Origin: an uncultured Massilia sp.
GTDB taxonomy: Bacteria > Pseudomonadota > Gammaproteobacteria > Burkholderiales > Burkholderiaceae_D
NCBI GenBank assembly: GCA_913778765.1
Contig: CAJYXO010000100.1
Coordinates: 79,453 to 143,452 of the forward strand
Length of the DNA: 64,000 nt
Direction: 5' to 3'
The position numbers and the translations under genes were made by a program. This document shows, piece after piece, positions 45,414-52,928 of this stretch; position 1 is the stretch's first letter, and every line of letters starts with the position of its first letter. The notes under the pieces were generated by a model. It was not told where the DNA came from, did not search any database, and saw only the letters and a list, made by a program, of their open reading frames with translations.

Positions 45414-46247
45414 GTGGACCGCCTCGACGCCCTCAAGAGCATCGCCGCACAGGCCGGACGCGGCGAGCTGAGCTTTCCGACCCACGTCGACGCCACGCTC
45501 AAGCTGCAGCGTGCGCTGAGCGATCCCGACTGCCACGTCGAGGAAGCGGCGCGCCTGGTGATGACCGAACCGCTGCTGGCCGCGCGCACCGTCGCCATCG
45601 CCAACTCGGCCGCCTACAACCGCGCCGGCAACGACGTCACCAACGTGCGCGCCGCCGTGCAGCGGGTCGGCTTCCGGACCCTCGGCGCATTGGCCGCCTC
45701 CGTCATCGTGCGCCAGCTGGCCAGCGGCGTCAGCGATCCCTTGCTGCGCGCCAAGGCCGACCAGCTGTGGCAGCACTCGGCCAGCGTCGCCGCGCTGGCG
45801 TTGGTGATCGCGCGCCGCGTGTCCTTCGTCGATCCGGACACGGCGATGTTCGCCGGCATCGTGCATGAAGTCGGCGGCTTCTATCTGTTGTCGAAAGCCG
45901 GCGAGTTCCCCGGCCTGCTGGATGGCGGCGCCGACGAATGGCTGGAGCACGGCCAGGTCGAGATCGGCCGCGGCGTGCTGCTGAAGCTGGGCGTCCCCGG
46001 CCCGGTGATGGATGCGATCGAAGCCCTGTGGAACGGCATGCGCGCGCTGCCGCCGGAAACCCTGGGCGACACCCTGCTGCTGGCCAAGGACCTGGCGCCG
46101 GTACCCTCCCCGCTGCTGGAGCGCCCGGGCGTCAGCCCGACCCAGGCCGGCGCCACCATCGACTTCGCGGTCGGCGACGGCACGCTGGCGCTGATCCTGC
46201 AGGAGTCGGAGGAAGAAGTGCGCAGCCTGGTCAACGCGCTGGACTAA
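45414..46247 (+). CDS. HDOD domain signalling protein
   Basis: The HDOD domain (about residues 20-215) belongs to the HD superfamily without the catalytic HD pair and is found in regulators of chemotaxis, twitching or c-di-GMP circuits. Recognisable parts are FPTHVDATLKLQRALSDPDC, LLAARTVAIANSAAYNRAGN, NVRAAVQRVGFRTLGALAASVI, FAGIVHEVGGFYLL and HGQVEIGRGVLLKLGVP. I prefer the GTG at 45414 (277 residues), just after the stop of the small upstream gene. An ATG at 45360 gives 295 residues but would overlap that gene by 53 bases with no visible ribosome site. No output domain is fused. Confidence 0.85.
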   Translation: MDRLDALKSIAAQAGRGELSFPTHVDATLKLQRALSDPDCHVEEAARLVMTEPLLAARTVAIANSAAYNRAGNDVTNVRAAVQRVGFRTLGALAASVIVRQLASGVSDPLLRAKADQLWQHSASVAALALVIARRVSFVDPDTAMFAGIVHEVGGFYLLSKAGEFPGLLDGGADEWLEHGQVEIGRGVLLKLGVPGPVMDAIEALWNGMRALPPETLGDTLLLAKDLAPVPSPLLERPGVSPTQAGATIDFAVGDGTLALILQESEEEVRSLVNALD

Positions 46248-46257
46248 AACGCGCGGT

Positions 46258-49200
46258 TCAGGCCTGCTCGTTCGCCAATTGCGCCAGCGTGATGCCCGCG
46301 GCGTTGAAGTCGAGGCCCTGGATCTGTTCCACCAGCAGCGCTTGCAAGGAATCCGGAGCAGCCTGCGTGGCGAGGCGCTCCGCCAGGTCGAGCGCGCGCA
46401 GGTTGCCGCTGGCGAGTAATTCGCGCAGCATATCGAGGTCGCAGGCGTAGGCCGGCGCCGGCGCAGCCTCTGTCGGCAAAAAGGGTTCAGCGGCCGCGCG
46501 CAGGCGGCCACAGGCCGCTTGCATCTCTTCGGGACCGACCGCCGCCAGCGCGGACACCAGGCCGGCGCCGTCCTGACCTGCCTTCAAGGCGCTCTCCAGT
46601 TGCAGCAGCCGCGCCGCCAGCCCCCTCATTCCGACCATCCCGGCCAAGCCCTTCAAGGTATGGATCGCAGCGGCCGCATCCTCGCGCTCATGCCGCGCCA
46701 GCGCATTGCGCGCACTGGCCAGCAGTGCTGCTGACTCCGCGTTGAATGTATTCAGGCTGCGCATGTAAAGAGAAACCTTGCCGCCGAAGCGTGCCAACAC
46801 CGAATCGATCGGCTCGTCCACGCCGGACGCCGCCGGCGCCGGGCCGACCGGTTGCTGCAGCAGCATCCGCACCAGCGCTTCGAGATCGATCGGCTTGCCC
46901 AGATGCTCGTCCATGCCGGCCTCGAGGCAGCGCGCCCGGTCGGCAAGGCTGACATTGGCCGTCATGGCGATGATCCGCAGGCCGGGGCCGAGCGCCGCGC
47001 GGATCCTGCGTGTCGCCTCCAGTCCGTCCATCACCGGCATCTGCATGTCCATCAGGACCGCATCCGGCAGGCGTCGCGTCTGCAGCAGATAGTCCAGGGC
47101 CTGGGCGCCGTCCTCGGTGATCGCGACCTGCGCGCCCTCGCTTTCGAGCAATTCGGACGACACCTGGCGGTTCAGCGCATTGTCCTCGACCAGCAGGATC
47201 GTCATGCCGGCAAGGCGCTGGCGGCGCGGCGCCGGCGCCGGCAACGGGTCAGCGTGCCCGGTCAGCGCCCGCATCACCGCTTCGTCGATCAATTGCGGCG
47301 TGACCGGCTTGGTCAGGACATCGGCAAACGGCGACCGGCCACTGGCGTCGTGTTCGGCCAACAACATTTCGCGACCGTGCGCGGTGACCATCACCACGAC
47401 CGGCGGCCGCCGGCTGCTTCGACGAATTTCACGCGCGGTTTCGAGGCCGTCGATGCCAGGCATGCGCCAATCCATCAATACCGCGTCGAAAGGCGTGGCG
47501 GCGGCGCGTACCAGCGCCAGCGCCTCCATGCCGCTGCCCGCCAGCGCAACCTCCCACCCGAGCCCTTCCAGCATGCGCAGCAGGACTTGCGCGGCGTCGG
47601 CATGGTCGTCCACCGCCAGCACGCGCAGGCCCGCGCGCTGCGGACGCGCCAGCGACGGCGCCGCCTGCAGGTCGAGGTCGAACCAGAACCGGCTGCCCAC
47701 GCCGGGTGTACTGTCCAGTTCCAGGCAGCCGCCCATCAGCGCCACCAGGCGCCGGCAGATCACCAGCCCGAGGCCGGTGCCGCCGAAGCGCCGCGAGATC
47801 GAGGCCTCGGCCTGGGTGAAACTGTCGAAAATCCGCTCACGCTGTGCCGGGCCGATACCGATGCCGGTGTCCTGCACCGTCACCCGTACGCGTACGCTGT
47901 TGCCATCGCGGCCGAGCAGTTCGATGCCGACCTTGACGCTGCCGCGTTCGGTGAACTTCAGGGCATTACCACCCAGGTTGATCAGGACCTGCTGCAGGCG
48001 CAGGCGGTCAGCCACCAGGCAGGACGGCAGGCGCGGGTCCATGTCGAACAGGACCTCGACCGCCTTCTCGCCCTGGTTGCCCGACAGGACCACGGCAAGG
48101 TCGCGCATCAGGCCGTCGACCTCGAAGGGATGGGGATCCAGCTTGAGCTTGCCGGCTTCGATCTTCGAGTAGTCGAGCACGTCGTTGAGCAGGTGCAGCA
48201 AGGTACGTGCGGCCTGCTCGGCCTTGCTTGCATAATCGAGCTGGCGGCGATCGAGGCTGGTCATCTGCAGCAGTTGCAGCATGCCCAGCACCGCGTTGAT
48301 CGGGGTACGGATCTCATGGCTCATGTTTGCCAGGAAGCTCGATTTCGCCTCGCTGGCCGCATCGGCGTTCTCCTTCGCCCGGCGCAGCGAGGCAAGCAGT
48401 TCGGTGCGCGCGGTGACGTCGACCGCGACGCCCAGGTAGCCGTCGATGTCGCCCGCGCCGTCGCGAATCGCGCTGACGGTCAACGACACTGCGATCCGCG
48501 AGGCGTCGCGGCGCAGGTAGGTCCACTCGCGCGTTTCGGCGCCGTCGCGTTCGGCGTACAGGACGAAAGTGCGGATGCCGTCCACCGCCATCCCCTCGGC
48601 CGCGCTGATCTGGGCAGCGCGCGCCGCCACCTCGTCTGCGTCGTGGAACAGCAGCGGCGTGGCATGCCCCACCACCGCGTCGGCCCGGTAGCCCAGCATC
48701 AGCTCGGCGCCGCGGTTGAAGACCGTGATCCGGCCGTCGCGCGTGGTGGCGACGATGGCAACGCCGGTTGCGGCGTCCAGCACGCCGCCAAGCAAGGCGT
48801 TCGACTGCTGCAGCTGTGCCGTGCGGCTGGCAACGGTTTCTTCGAGACGCGCATTGGCGGCCCGCACGCGCTCCTCGGCTGCCTTGCGCTCGGTGATGTC
48901 GCGCACGGTCGTGGCCACCGAGCGTACCGAGCCGTCCGGTCCCAGCACCGGCGAGACCGCCATCCAGACGTCGATCAGATGGCCATCCTTGTGGCGGCGC
49001 CGGGTTTCGAAATCGGCCATGGCGCCGCCCGCCGCCACTTGCGCCAGGATCGCGCTTTCTTCCGCGGCCCGCTCCGGCGGCACCACCAGCTCGGCGACGG
49101 TCCGGCCCACCGCCTCCTGGGCCGTATAGCCGAACAGCGTCTCGGCGCCACGGTTCCAGCTGGTGACGCGGCCGTCCAGCGCCTTGCCGATAATCGCGTC

Positions 49201-50247
49201 GATCGAGCTGTCGACGATCGCCGCCAGCTTGGCCTGTTCGCCCTGTATCTCCAGGCGGCGCCGGCGGCTGGCGCCGGCCAGCAGCGTCAGCGCCGTCAGC
49301 GCCGCGGTGGCTCCCAGGCCCAGCATCAGCACCGTGGCCGGGTGGATCAGGTGATTCTGGGCCGCGAATTCCTCGCCGCCGCTCAGGACCAGGCGCCAGC
49401 GCCGGCCGAAGATGCGCATTTCGGTGCTCGCCTGTATCCCCCCCTCGCCGACGCTGGCAACGGGCAGCACGACCGCGCGCTGCCCGTCGGTCACGTCTTC
49501 CAATCCGAACGACACCTGTTCGCGCCGATCGATCAGGTCGCGCAGGATGGCATCGACTTGCAGCGGTGTGTAGGTCCATCCGATCAGGTGCGCTTCGCGC
49601 TGTTGCGGCGCCGGGATCACACCCTGGTCGTACATCGGCAGCAGGAACAGGAAGGACTGGCCCTTGCCGCCGGCCGCCTGCACCAGCGTGATGGGCGCGC
49701 TCAGTTGACCGGCGCCGCTGCGCATGGCGGCCAGCGCCGCGTGGCGGCGATTCAGCTCGGACGCGATGTCGAGTCCCAAGGCGGCGCGATTGCCGTCGAT
49801 CGGCTCGATCAGCTGGATCACGAACCGCTCGTCCTCGTTGGGCCCAAAGCCGTGCAAGGCGAACTGGCCGCCGTGGTGCGCGCGCTGGCGCTCCAGGAAA
49901 GACGCCACGTCGCCGCGGCGCACGCGCCGGATGAAGCCGAAGCCACGTGCGCCCGGAAAATCGTGGGCCACGTCGATGTTGGCGATATAGCGCGCGAGTT
50001 CCTGCTGGCCGGCTGTGTCGGGACCGGTCACCTGCAGCATCCCGCGCACGCCGCGCAGCACGTTGCGGTAATCGCGCAAACGGGTGTCAATGCCGCTTAC
50101 CGCGGCCCCCAGCACCCGCTCGATGCGACGCTGCAGCACCTCGCGGTTGTCGCGTTCCTGGTAATGTGCGCCGGCCACGCTCAGTACCGCGCCGCCAGCG
50201 GCGATCAGCATTGCCGGCAGGTAGCGCAGGAAGGCCTGGCGCTTCAT
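46258..50247 (-). CDS. Hybrid sensor histidine kinase (CHASE-PAS-PAS-HK-REC-REC-HPt)
   Basis: The 1329-residue inner-membrane protein begins with helix YLPAMLIAAGGAVLSVAGAHY, then a periplasmic CHASE domain (about 40-300) and a second helix (about 305-328). Two PAS domains follow (AAIVDSSIDAIIGKALDGRV, about 345; GVLDAATGVAIVATTRDGRI, about 490). The kinase core has FLANMSHEIRTPINAVLGML (His near 643), N box NLGGNALKFTERG and G boxes DTGIGIG and FGGTGLGL. Two receiver domains carry LMDWRMPG (Asp near 923) and LMDMQMPVMDG (Asp near 1062), and an HPt domain has IHTLKGLAGMVG (near 1191). It is an unorthodox multi-step phosphorelay. It overlaps the upstream diguanylate cyclase gene by 4 bases, a probable partner. 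Confidence 0.94.
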   Translation of the reverse strand: MKRQAFLRYLPAMLIAAGGAVLSVAGAHYQERDNREVLQRRIERVLGAAVSGIDTRLRDYRNVLRGVRGMLQVTGPDTAGQQELARYIANIDVAHDFPGARGFGFIRRVRRGDVASFLERQRAHHGGQFALHGFGPNEDERFVIQLIEPIDGNRAALGLDIASELNRRHAALAAMRSGAGQLSAPITLVQAAGGKGQSFLFLLPMYDQGVIPAPQQREAHLIGWTYTPLQVDAILRDLIDRREQVSFGLEDVTDGQRAVVLPVASVGEGGIQASTEMRIFGRRWRLVLSGGEEFAAQNHLIHPATVLMLGLGATAALTALTLLAGASRRRRLEIQGEQAKLAAIVDSSIDAIIGKALDGRVTSWNRGAETLFGYTAQEAVGRTVAELVVPPERAAEESAILAQVAAGGAMADFETRRRHKDGHLIDVWMAVSPVLGPDGSVRSVATTVRDITERKAAEERVRAANARLEETVASRTAQLQQSNALLGGVLDAATGVAIVATTRDGRITVFNRGAELMLGYRADAVVGHATPLLFHDADEVAARAAQISAAEGMAVDGIRTFVLYAERDGAETREWTYLRRDASRIAVSLTVSAIRDGAGDIDGYLGVAVDVTARTELLASLRRAKENADAASEAKSSFLANMSHEIRTPINAVLGMLQLLQMTSLDRRQLDYASKAEQAARTLLHLLNDVLDYSKIEAGKLKLDPHPFEVDGLMRDLAVVLSGNQGEKAVEVLFDMDPRLPSCLVADRLRLQQVLINLGGNALKFTERGSVKVGIELLGRDGNSVRVRVTVQDTGIGIGPAQRERIFDSFTQAEASISRRFGGTGLGLVICRRLVALMGGCLELDSTPGVGSRFWFDLDLQAAPSLARPQRAGLRVLAVDDHADAAQVLLRMLEGLGWEVALAGSGMEALALVRAAATPFDAVLMDWRMPGIDGLETAREIRRSSRRPPVVVMVTAHGREMLLAEHDASGRSPFADVLTKPVTPQLIDEAVMRALTGHADPLPAPAPRRQRLAGMTILLVEDNALNRQVSSELLESEGAQVAITEDGAQALDYLLQTRRLPDAVLMDMQMPVMDGLEATRRIRAALGPGLRIIAMTANVSLADRARCLEAGMDEHLGKPIDLEALVRMLLQQPVGPAPAASGVDEPIDSVLARFGGKVSLYMRSLNTFNAESAALLASARNALARHEREDAAAAIHTLKGLAGMVGMRGLAARLLQLESALKAGQDGAGLVSALAAVGPEEMQAACGRLRAAAEPFLPTEAAPAPAYACDLDMLRELLASGNLRALDLAERLATQAAPDSLQALLVEQIQGLDFNAAGITLAQLANEQA

Positions 50248-51188
50248 GCGCCCTCCTCGACGCCGCCGATGCAGGCGCGATCCCGGCCCCGCTCCTTCGC
50301 CCGGTAGAGCTGGACGTCGGCTTCGCGCAGCAAGCTGTCGACGTCCTGGTCACGCCAGGCGTCGACGCACACCACGCCAACGCTGACGGTGACGATGGCG
50401 GCGGCACTCGAGGCCGCATGCGGCAGCGCCAGCGCATGTACTTCACGGCGCAGCGCCGCCGCCAGGTTGTGCGCCGCGGCGGCTCCCCCGCCCGGCGCCA
50501 ACACGGCGAATTCCTCGCCGCCATAGCGGGCGGTGAAGTCGAGCGGACGGCGCAAGGCGCGCTGGAATGCGGATGCCACTTGGCGCAAGCAGGCGTCGCC
50601 GGCCTGGTGGCCATAATGGTCGTTGTAGCGCTTGAAGAAGTCGACGTCCGCCAGCATCAGGATCAGCGAGCCGCCTTCACGGCGCGCGCGCGCTGCTTCG
50701 GCGGCGAAGCGTTCGTTGAAATAGCGCCGGTTGGGGATCTCGGTCAAGCCGTCCAGATAGGCCATCCGTTGCAGCATTTCGGCCTGCAGCTTGAGCGCGA
50801 GGTGCACCTGCACGCGGCGGCGCAGGGTCATCGGATTGAATGGCTTGGTCACGAAGTCGACCGCGCCGGCCTCCCAACAGGCCGACTCTTCTTCGTTATC
50901 GGTGCTGGCGGTCACGAAGATGATCGGAATTGCGCTGGTCAGGGAATCGTCCTTCAGCCGCTGCGCGACGTCGATGCCGCTCATGCCCGGCATGACCAGG
51001 TCCAGCAGTATCAGGTCCGGCTGGTGCTGGCGGCAGGCATCGATGCCGGCCGGGCCGCTGGTAGCCATCAGAACCTCGTAGTTCTGCGCCAGGGCTTGGT
51101 GCACGGCACGAATGTTGAGCGGTTGATCGTCGATCACCAGTACGGTTGGGCGACCGGGCGCCGACGGCGCCATATCCAGATTGAGCAT
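50244..51188 (-). CDS. Response regulator diguanylate cyclase (REC-GGDEF)
   Basis: The 314-residue protein has a receiver domain (PTVLVIDDQPLNIRAVHQAL, phospho-Asp in LILLDLVMPGMSG, Lys in DFVTKPFNP) and a GGDEF domain with the active site YGGEEFAVLAPGG and the metal Asp in LADVDFFKRYNDHYGHQAGD. GGEEF is a catalytic variant, so it should make c-di-GMP when phosphorylated. The RxxD inhibitory site is not obvious upstream of the active loop. The ATG at 51188 has AGGACA upstream; an upstream in-frame extension is not conserved-looking. It shares a 4-base overlap with the hybrid kinase. Confidence 0.92.
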   Translation of the reverse strand: MLNLDMAPSAPGRPTVLVIDDQPLNIRAVHQALAQNYEVLMATSGPAGIDACRQHQPDLILLDLVMPGMSGIDVAQRLKDDSLTSAIPIIFVTASTDNEEESACWEAGAVDFVTKPFNPMTLRRRVQVHLALKLQAEMLQRMAYLDGLTEIPNRRYFNERFAAEAARARREGGSLILMLADVDFFKRYNDHYGHQAGDACLRQVASAFQRALRRPLDFTARYGGEEFAVLAPGGGAAAAHNLAAALRREVHALALPHAASSAAAIVTVSVGVVCVDAWRDQDVDSLLREADVQLYRAKERGRDRACIGGVEEGA

Positions 51189-51428
51189 GGGTGTCCTGTA
51201 AATGATGACAGGCCGCCGCTTTTCGGATTGCCAGGGGCGTGGCGCATCTGGAGGCGCGGCGAAGGCGGCAGCTGAGTGGACAGGCTCTGGGTCCGTGCCG
51301 TCAGCATAACATTTATTTCCCAAAAAAAACTTTCAGCGTCGCGGAATGCGGCGTCCAAACCACATTCGACGCCATTCGCCAGGCTATTGGAGCGACCGCC
51401 ACGCCGTCGAAGATGACGACGACATCCC
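51189..51428. other. Intergenic leader of the diguanylate cyclase/kinase unit
   Basis: These 240 bases hold no gene I can support. They must contain the promoter of the minus-strand signalling pair. The only AT-rich patch, around 51305-51335, is the best candidate region. The terminator of the 51429 RNA shields it from upstream transcription. Confidence 0.3.
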
Positions 51429-51489
51429 AAAAAAATGCCCGCTTCAAAGAGCGGGCGAAGTCCAAAACTAGGGATGTCCTGAAAGAGAC
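51429..51489 (-). ncRNA. Predicted small RNA, twin copy 1 (about 61 nt)
   Basis: The transcript is predicted from a -10 element (TAATAT, 51501-51496) to a Rho-independent terminator: stem GCCCGCT/AGCGGGC (51437-51443 with 51450-51456) followed by A and seven U. The first 33 bases of the RNA (51489-51457) are identical to those of the copy at 52740-52801, while the terminator stems differ in sequence but not in shape. The 5' part contains UCUCUUUC, which could pair with purine-rich ribosome sites. I know of a Betaproteobacteria toxic small RNA family in Rfam of about this size and layout; identity with it is a guess to be tested. Confidence 0.65.
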
Positions 51490-51495
51490 GCTTTC

Positions 51496-51538
51496 ATATT
51501 AGTTCCCTCATACGCCATCTTCTGTGCGTTGACTCACA
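51496..51538 (-). promoter_or_regulatory. Promoter of small RNA copy 1 with CRP-like site at -41.5
   Basis: On the minus strand TGTGAGTCAACGCACA (51538-51523) matches the CRP pattern TGTGA-N6-TCACA at nine of ten positions. Its centre is 41.5 bases before the predicted RNA start at 51489, the class II activator position. The -10 is TAATAT and there is no good -35, as expected if an activator is needed. The site and the -10 recur in copy 2 at the same spacing while the bases between differ. Confidence 0.65.
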
Positions 51539-51559
51539 TTTTTTAACATTTGAACGTTG

Positions 51560-51660
51560 AAAAAAAAAACGCCACCGCGAAGGTGGCGCAAATGGGCATA
51601 CCGCACCCTTGAGGAAGACCTGTCACGCCAACAGGAGCCGAGTACATCCGGCGTGACCAC
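51560..51660 (-). ncRNA. Predicted small RNA of about 100 nt between the twin RNA and merR
   Basis: On the minus strand -35 TGGACA (51695-51690) and -10 TATTTT (51672-51667) are separated by 17 bases. About 7 bases later starts a sequence with a perfect 8-bp stem GTCACGCC/GGCGTGAC (51657-51650 with 51629-51622, 20-base loop) and a final hairpin CGCCACC/GGTGGCG (51588-51582 with 51576-51570) followed by ten T. There is no credible coding frame within it. It resembles neither 6S, 4.5S nor RNase P RNA. It lies head to head with the merR promoter. Confidence 0.55.
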
Positions 51661-51708
51661 TGCTTCAAAATAAGGCCGCACGATAGGATTGTCCACGCTT
51701 CGTACCGC

Positions 51709-51714
51709 TATAAT
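51709..51714 (+). promoter_or_regulatory. Candidate -10 element of the merR gene
   Basis: A perfect TATAAT lies 31 bases before the merR start codon, with no -35 at normal spacing; TTGTCC at 51689-51694 is only 14 bases away. It faces and nearly overlaps the -35 of the 51560 RNA, so transcription in the two directions may interfere. Confidence 0.4.
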
Positions 51715-51744
51715 CGGGCAATCACGGTTCAAGATCGGTTCATC

Positions 51745-52728
51745 ATGGCATATTCACCTGAACGGCAGCAGGATCATCCTGACCCGGCTTCCGCCGAGCT
51801 CACCTATCGCAGCGGCGTCGCCGCCCGGCTGGCGGGCTTGCCCGTGGAGACCTTGCGTGTCTGGGAAAGGCGCTACGAGTTGTCGGACACGCGCCGCTCG
51901 GCGCATGGACAACGCCTGTACACGGCCGCCCAAGTGCAGCGCCTCGGCCTGCTGAAGCAACTGGTCGACCAGGGGCACCCGATCGGACAGCTGGCGCAGC
52001 TGCCGACGGAAGCCTTGCGCGCCCTAGGCGGCAATGCCCAGGCGGGCGGCGCGCCGCTGCAACCGATCGATGTGGTGGTGGTGGGGGTGGGCCTGGCGCG
52101 GCGGATCGGCGCCAGCCCGCACGATACCCTGCCACTGCACGTGCTGGACAGCTGTGCGCGGCTCGATATGCTGGACGGGCTGCGCCGCGGCCTGCAGGTC
52201 GATGTGCTGCTGGTCGAACAGGCCGAGCTGGACGAAGAGGCAATCCCGCTGATCGCCGCCGCCGGCCGCGCTTTACAGGCGACCGCCGTCGTCGTGCTCT
52301 ACCGCTTCTGTTCCAACGCGACCATCCGCGCCCTGCGTGCGCAGGGCTGGCTGGTGGCGCGCGTGCCCGCCGACATGGGCGAACTCGTCCCCTTGTGCCG
52401 GCAGGCGCTGGAAGGCCAGCACTTGCCGCCCCGCCCTGTCGACAGCAGCCCGGCAGGGCCGCGCTTCGATGAGGAAGCGCTGGCCAGCCTTACCGCCGCC
52501 AGCAGCAAGCTGGCCTGCGAATGCCCGCGCCACATGGCGGAGCTGTTGATGATGCTCGGCAGTTTCGAACGCTACAGCCGGCAGTGCGCCTCGCGCAGTG
52601 CCGGCGACGCGCATCTGCACCAGGACCTCGGCCATGCCGCCGGCCAGGCCCGCGTCATCCTGGAAGCGGCGCTGGAACGGCTGGCGCAGGCCGAAGGTTT
52701 GCCGCTCCCCGGCAAGTCCGCGCAATAG
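51745..52728 (+). CDS. MerR family regulator with C-terminal B12-fold-like domain
   Basis: The 327-residue protein has a MerR helix-turn-helix domain at residues 15-85 (YRSGVAARLAGLPVETLRVWERRYEL, then RLYTAAQVQRLGLLKQLVDQGHPIGQLA), the LRVWERRY form seen in CarH/LitR-like and MlrA-like regulators. Residues about 105-215 look like a Rossmann-type cobalamin-binding fold (LQPIDVVVVGVGLARRI, VDVLLVEQAELDEEAIPLI, LRAQGWLVARVPADMGEL) but the DxHxxG motif that binds the B12 lower ligand is missing, so light or B12 sensing is unlikely. Residues 240-310 are helical. Two predicted small RNAs lie upstream and one just downstream. Confidence 0.85.
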   Translation: MAYSPERQQDHPDPASAELTYRSGVAARLAGLPVETLRVWERRYELSDTRRSAHGQRLYTAAQVQRLGLLKQLVDQGHPIGQLAQLPTEALRALGGNAQAGGAPLQPIDVVVVGVGLARRIGASPHDTLPLHVLDSCARLDMLDGLRRGLQVDVLLVEQAELDEEAIPLIAAAGRALQATAVVVLYRFCSNATIRALRAQGWLVARVPADMGELVPLCRQALEGQHLPPRPVDSSPAGPRFDEEALASLTAASSKLACECPRHMAELLMMLGSFERYSRQCASRSAGDAHLHQDLGHAAGQARVILEAALERLAQAEGLPLPGKSAQ

Positions 52729-52739
52729 CAGAAACGGCC

Positions 52740-52801
52740 AAAAAAAAACCCGCTCCAGCGGAGCGGGTGAAGTCCAAAACTAGGGATGTCCTGAAAGAGA
52801 C
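52740..52801 (-). ncRNA. Predicted small RNA, twin copy 2 (about 62 nt)
   Basis: It has the same design as the RNA at 51429-51489: start at 52801 after a TAAGAT -10, 33 identical bases (52801-52769), then a terminator with stem CCCGCTCC/GGAGCGGG (52749-52756 with 52760-52767, loop of 3) and nine U. The stem has its own sequence, so the terminator was kept by shape. It is antisense to the merR direction and ends 12 bases after the merR stop; its terminator, read on the plus strand, has no T-run. Confidence 0.65.
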
Positions 52802-52807
52802 GAGTCC

Positions 52808-52850
52808 ATCTTAAGCCCGCCCTAAGGCAAGCTCTGTGCGTTGATTCACA
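52808..52850 (-). promoter_or_regulatory. Promoter of small RNA copy 2 with CRP-like site at -41.5
   Basis: TGTGAATCAACGCACA (52850-52835, minus strand) differs from the copy-1 site at one base and is again centred 41.5 bases before the RNA start at 52801. The -10 is TAAGAT (52813-52808). The 21 bases between site and -10 share no clear identity with copy 1. Confidence 0.65.
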
Positions 52851-52878
52851 TATAAAAGAAATTGTACGAATAAAAATA

Positions 52879-52913
52879 AAAAAGCCGCCTCGGCCATCGC
52901 CGGGCGGCTTTTT
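52879..52913. terminator. Bidirectional terminator after secF
   Basis: AAAAAGCCGCC and GGCGGCTTTTT pair across a GC-rich inner stem; T-runs are present in both directions. On the minus strand it ends the yajC-secD-secF transcript. Confidence 0.9.
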
Positions 52914-52928
52914 CCGTATTGACGAGAC

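Noticed and set aside
51429..51498. A 9-codon open frame, ATG to TAG, in each twin RNA unit (MKASLSGHP and MDSSLSGHP)
   Set aside because: The ATG overlaps the predicted -10 hexamer in both copies, so it would not be in the RNA. The shared residues follow from the shared RNA bases; synonymous drift, expected for a peptide gene, is not seen. Start mapping upstream of the ATG would reopen the idea.
51689..51714. A full sigma-70 promoter for merR
   Set aside because: TATAAT is perfect, but TTGTCC is only 14 bases away and no other -35 lies at 16-18 bases; only the -10 is listed.
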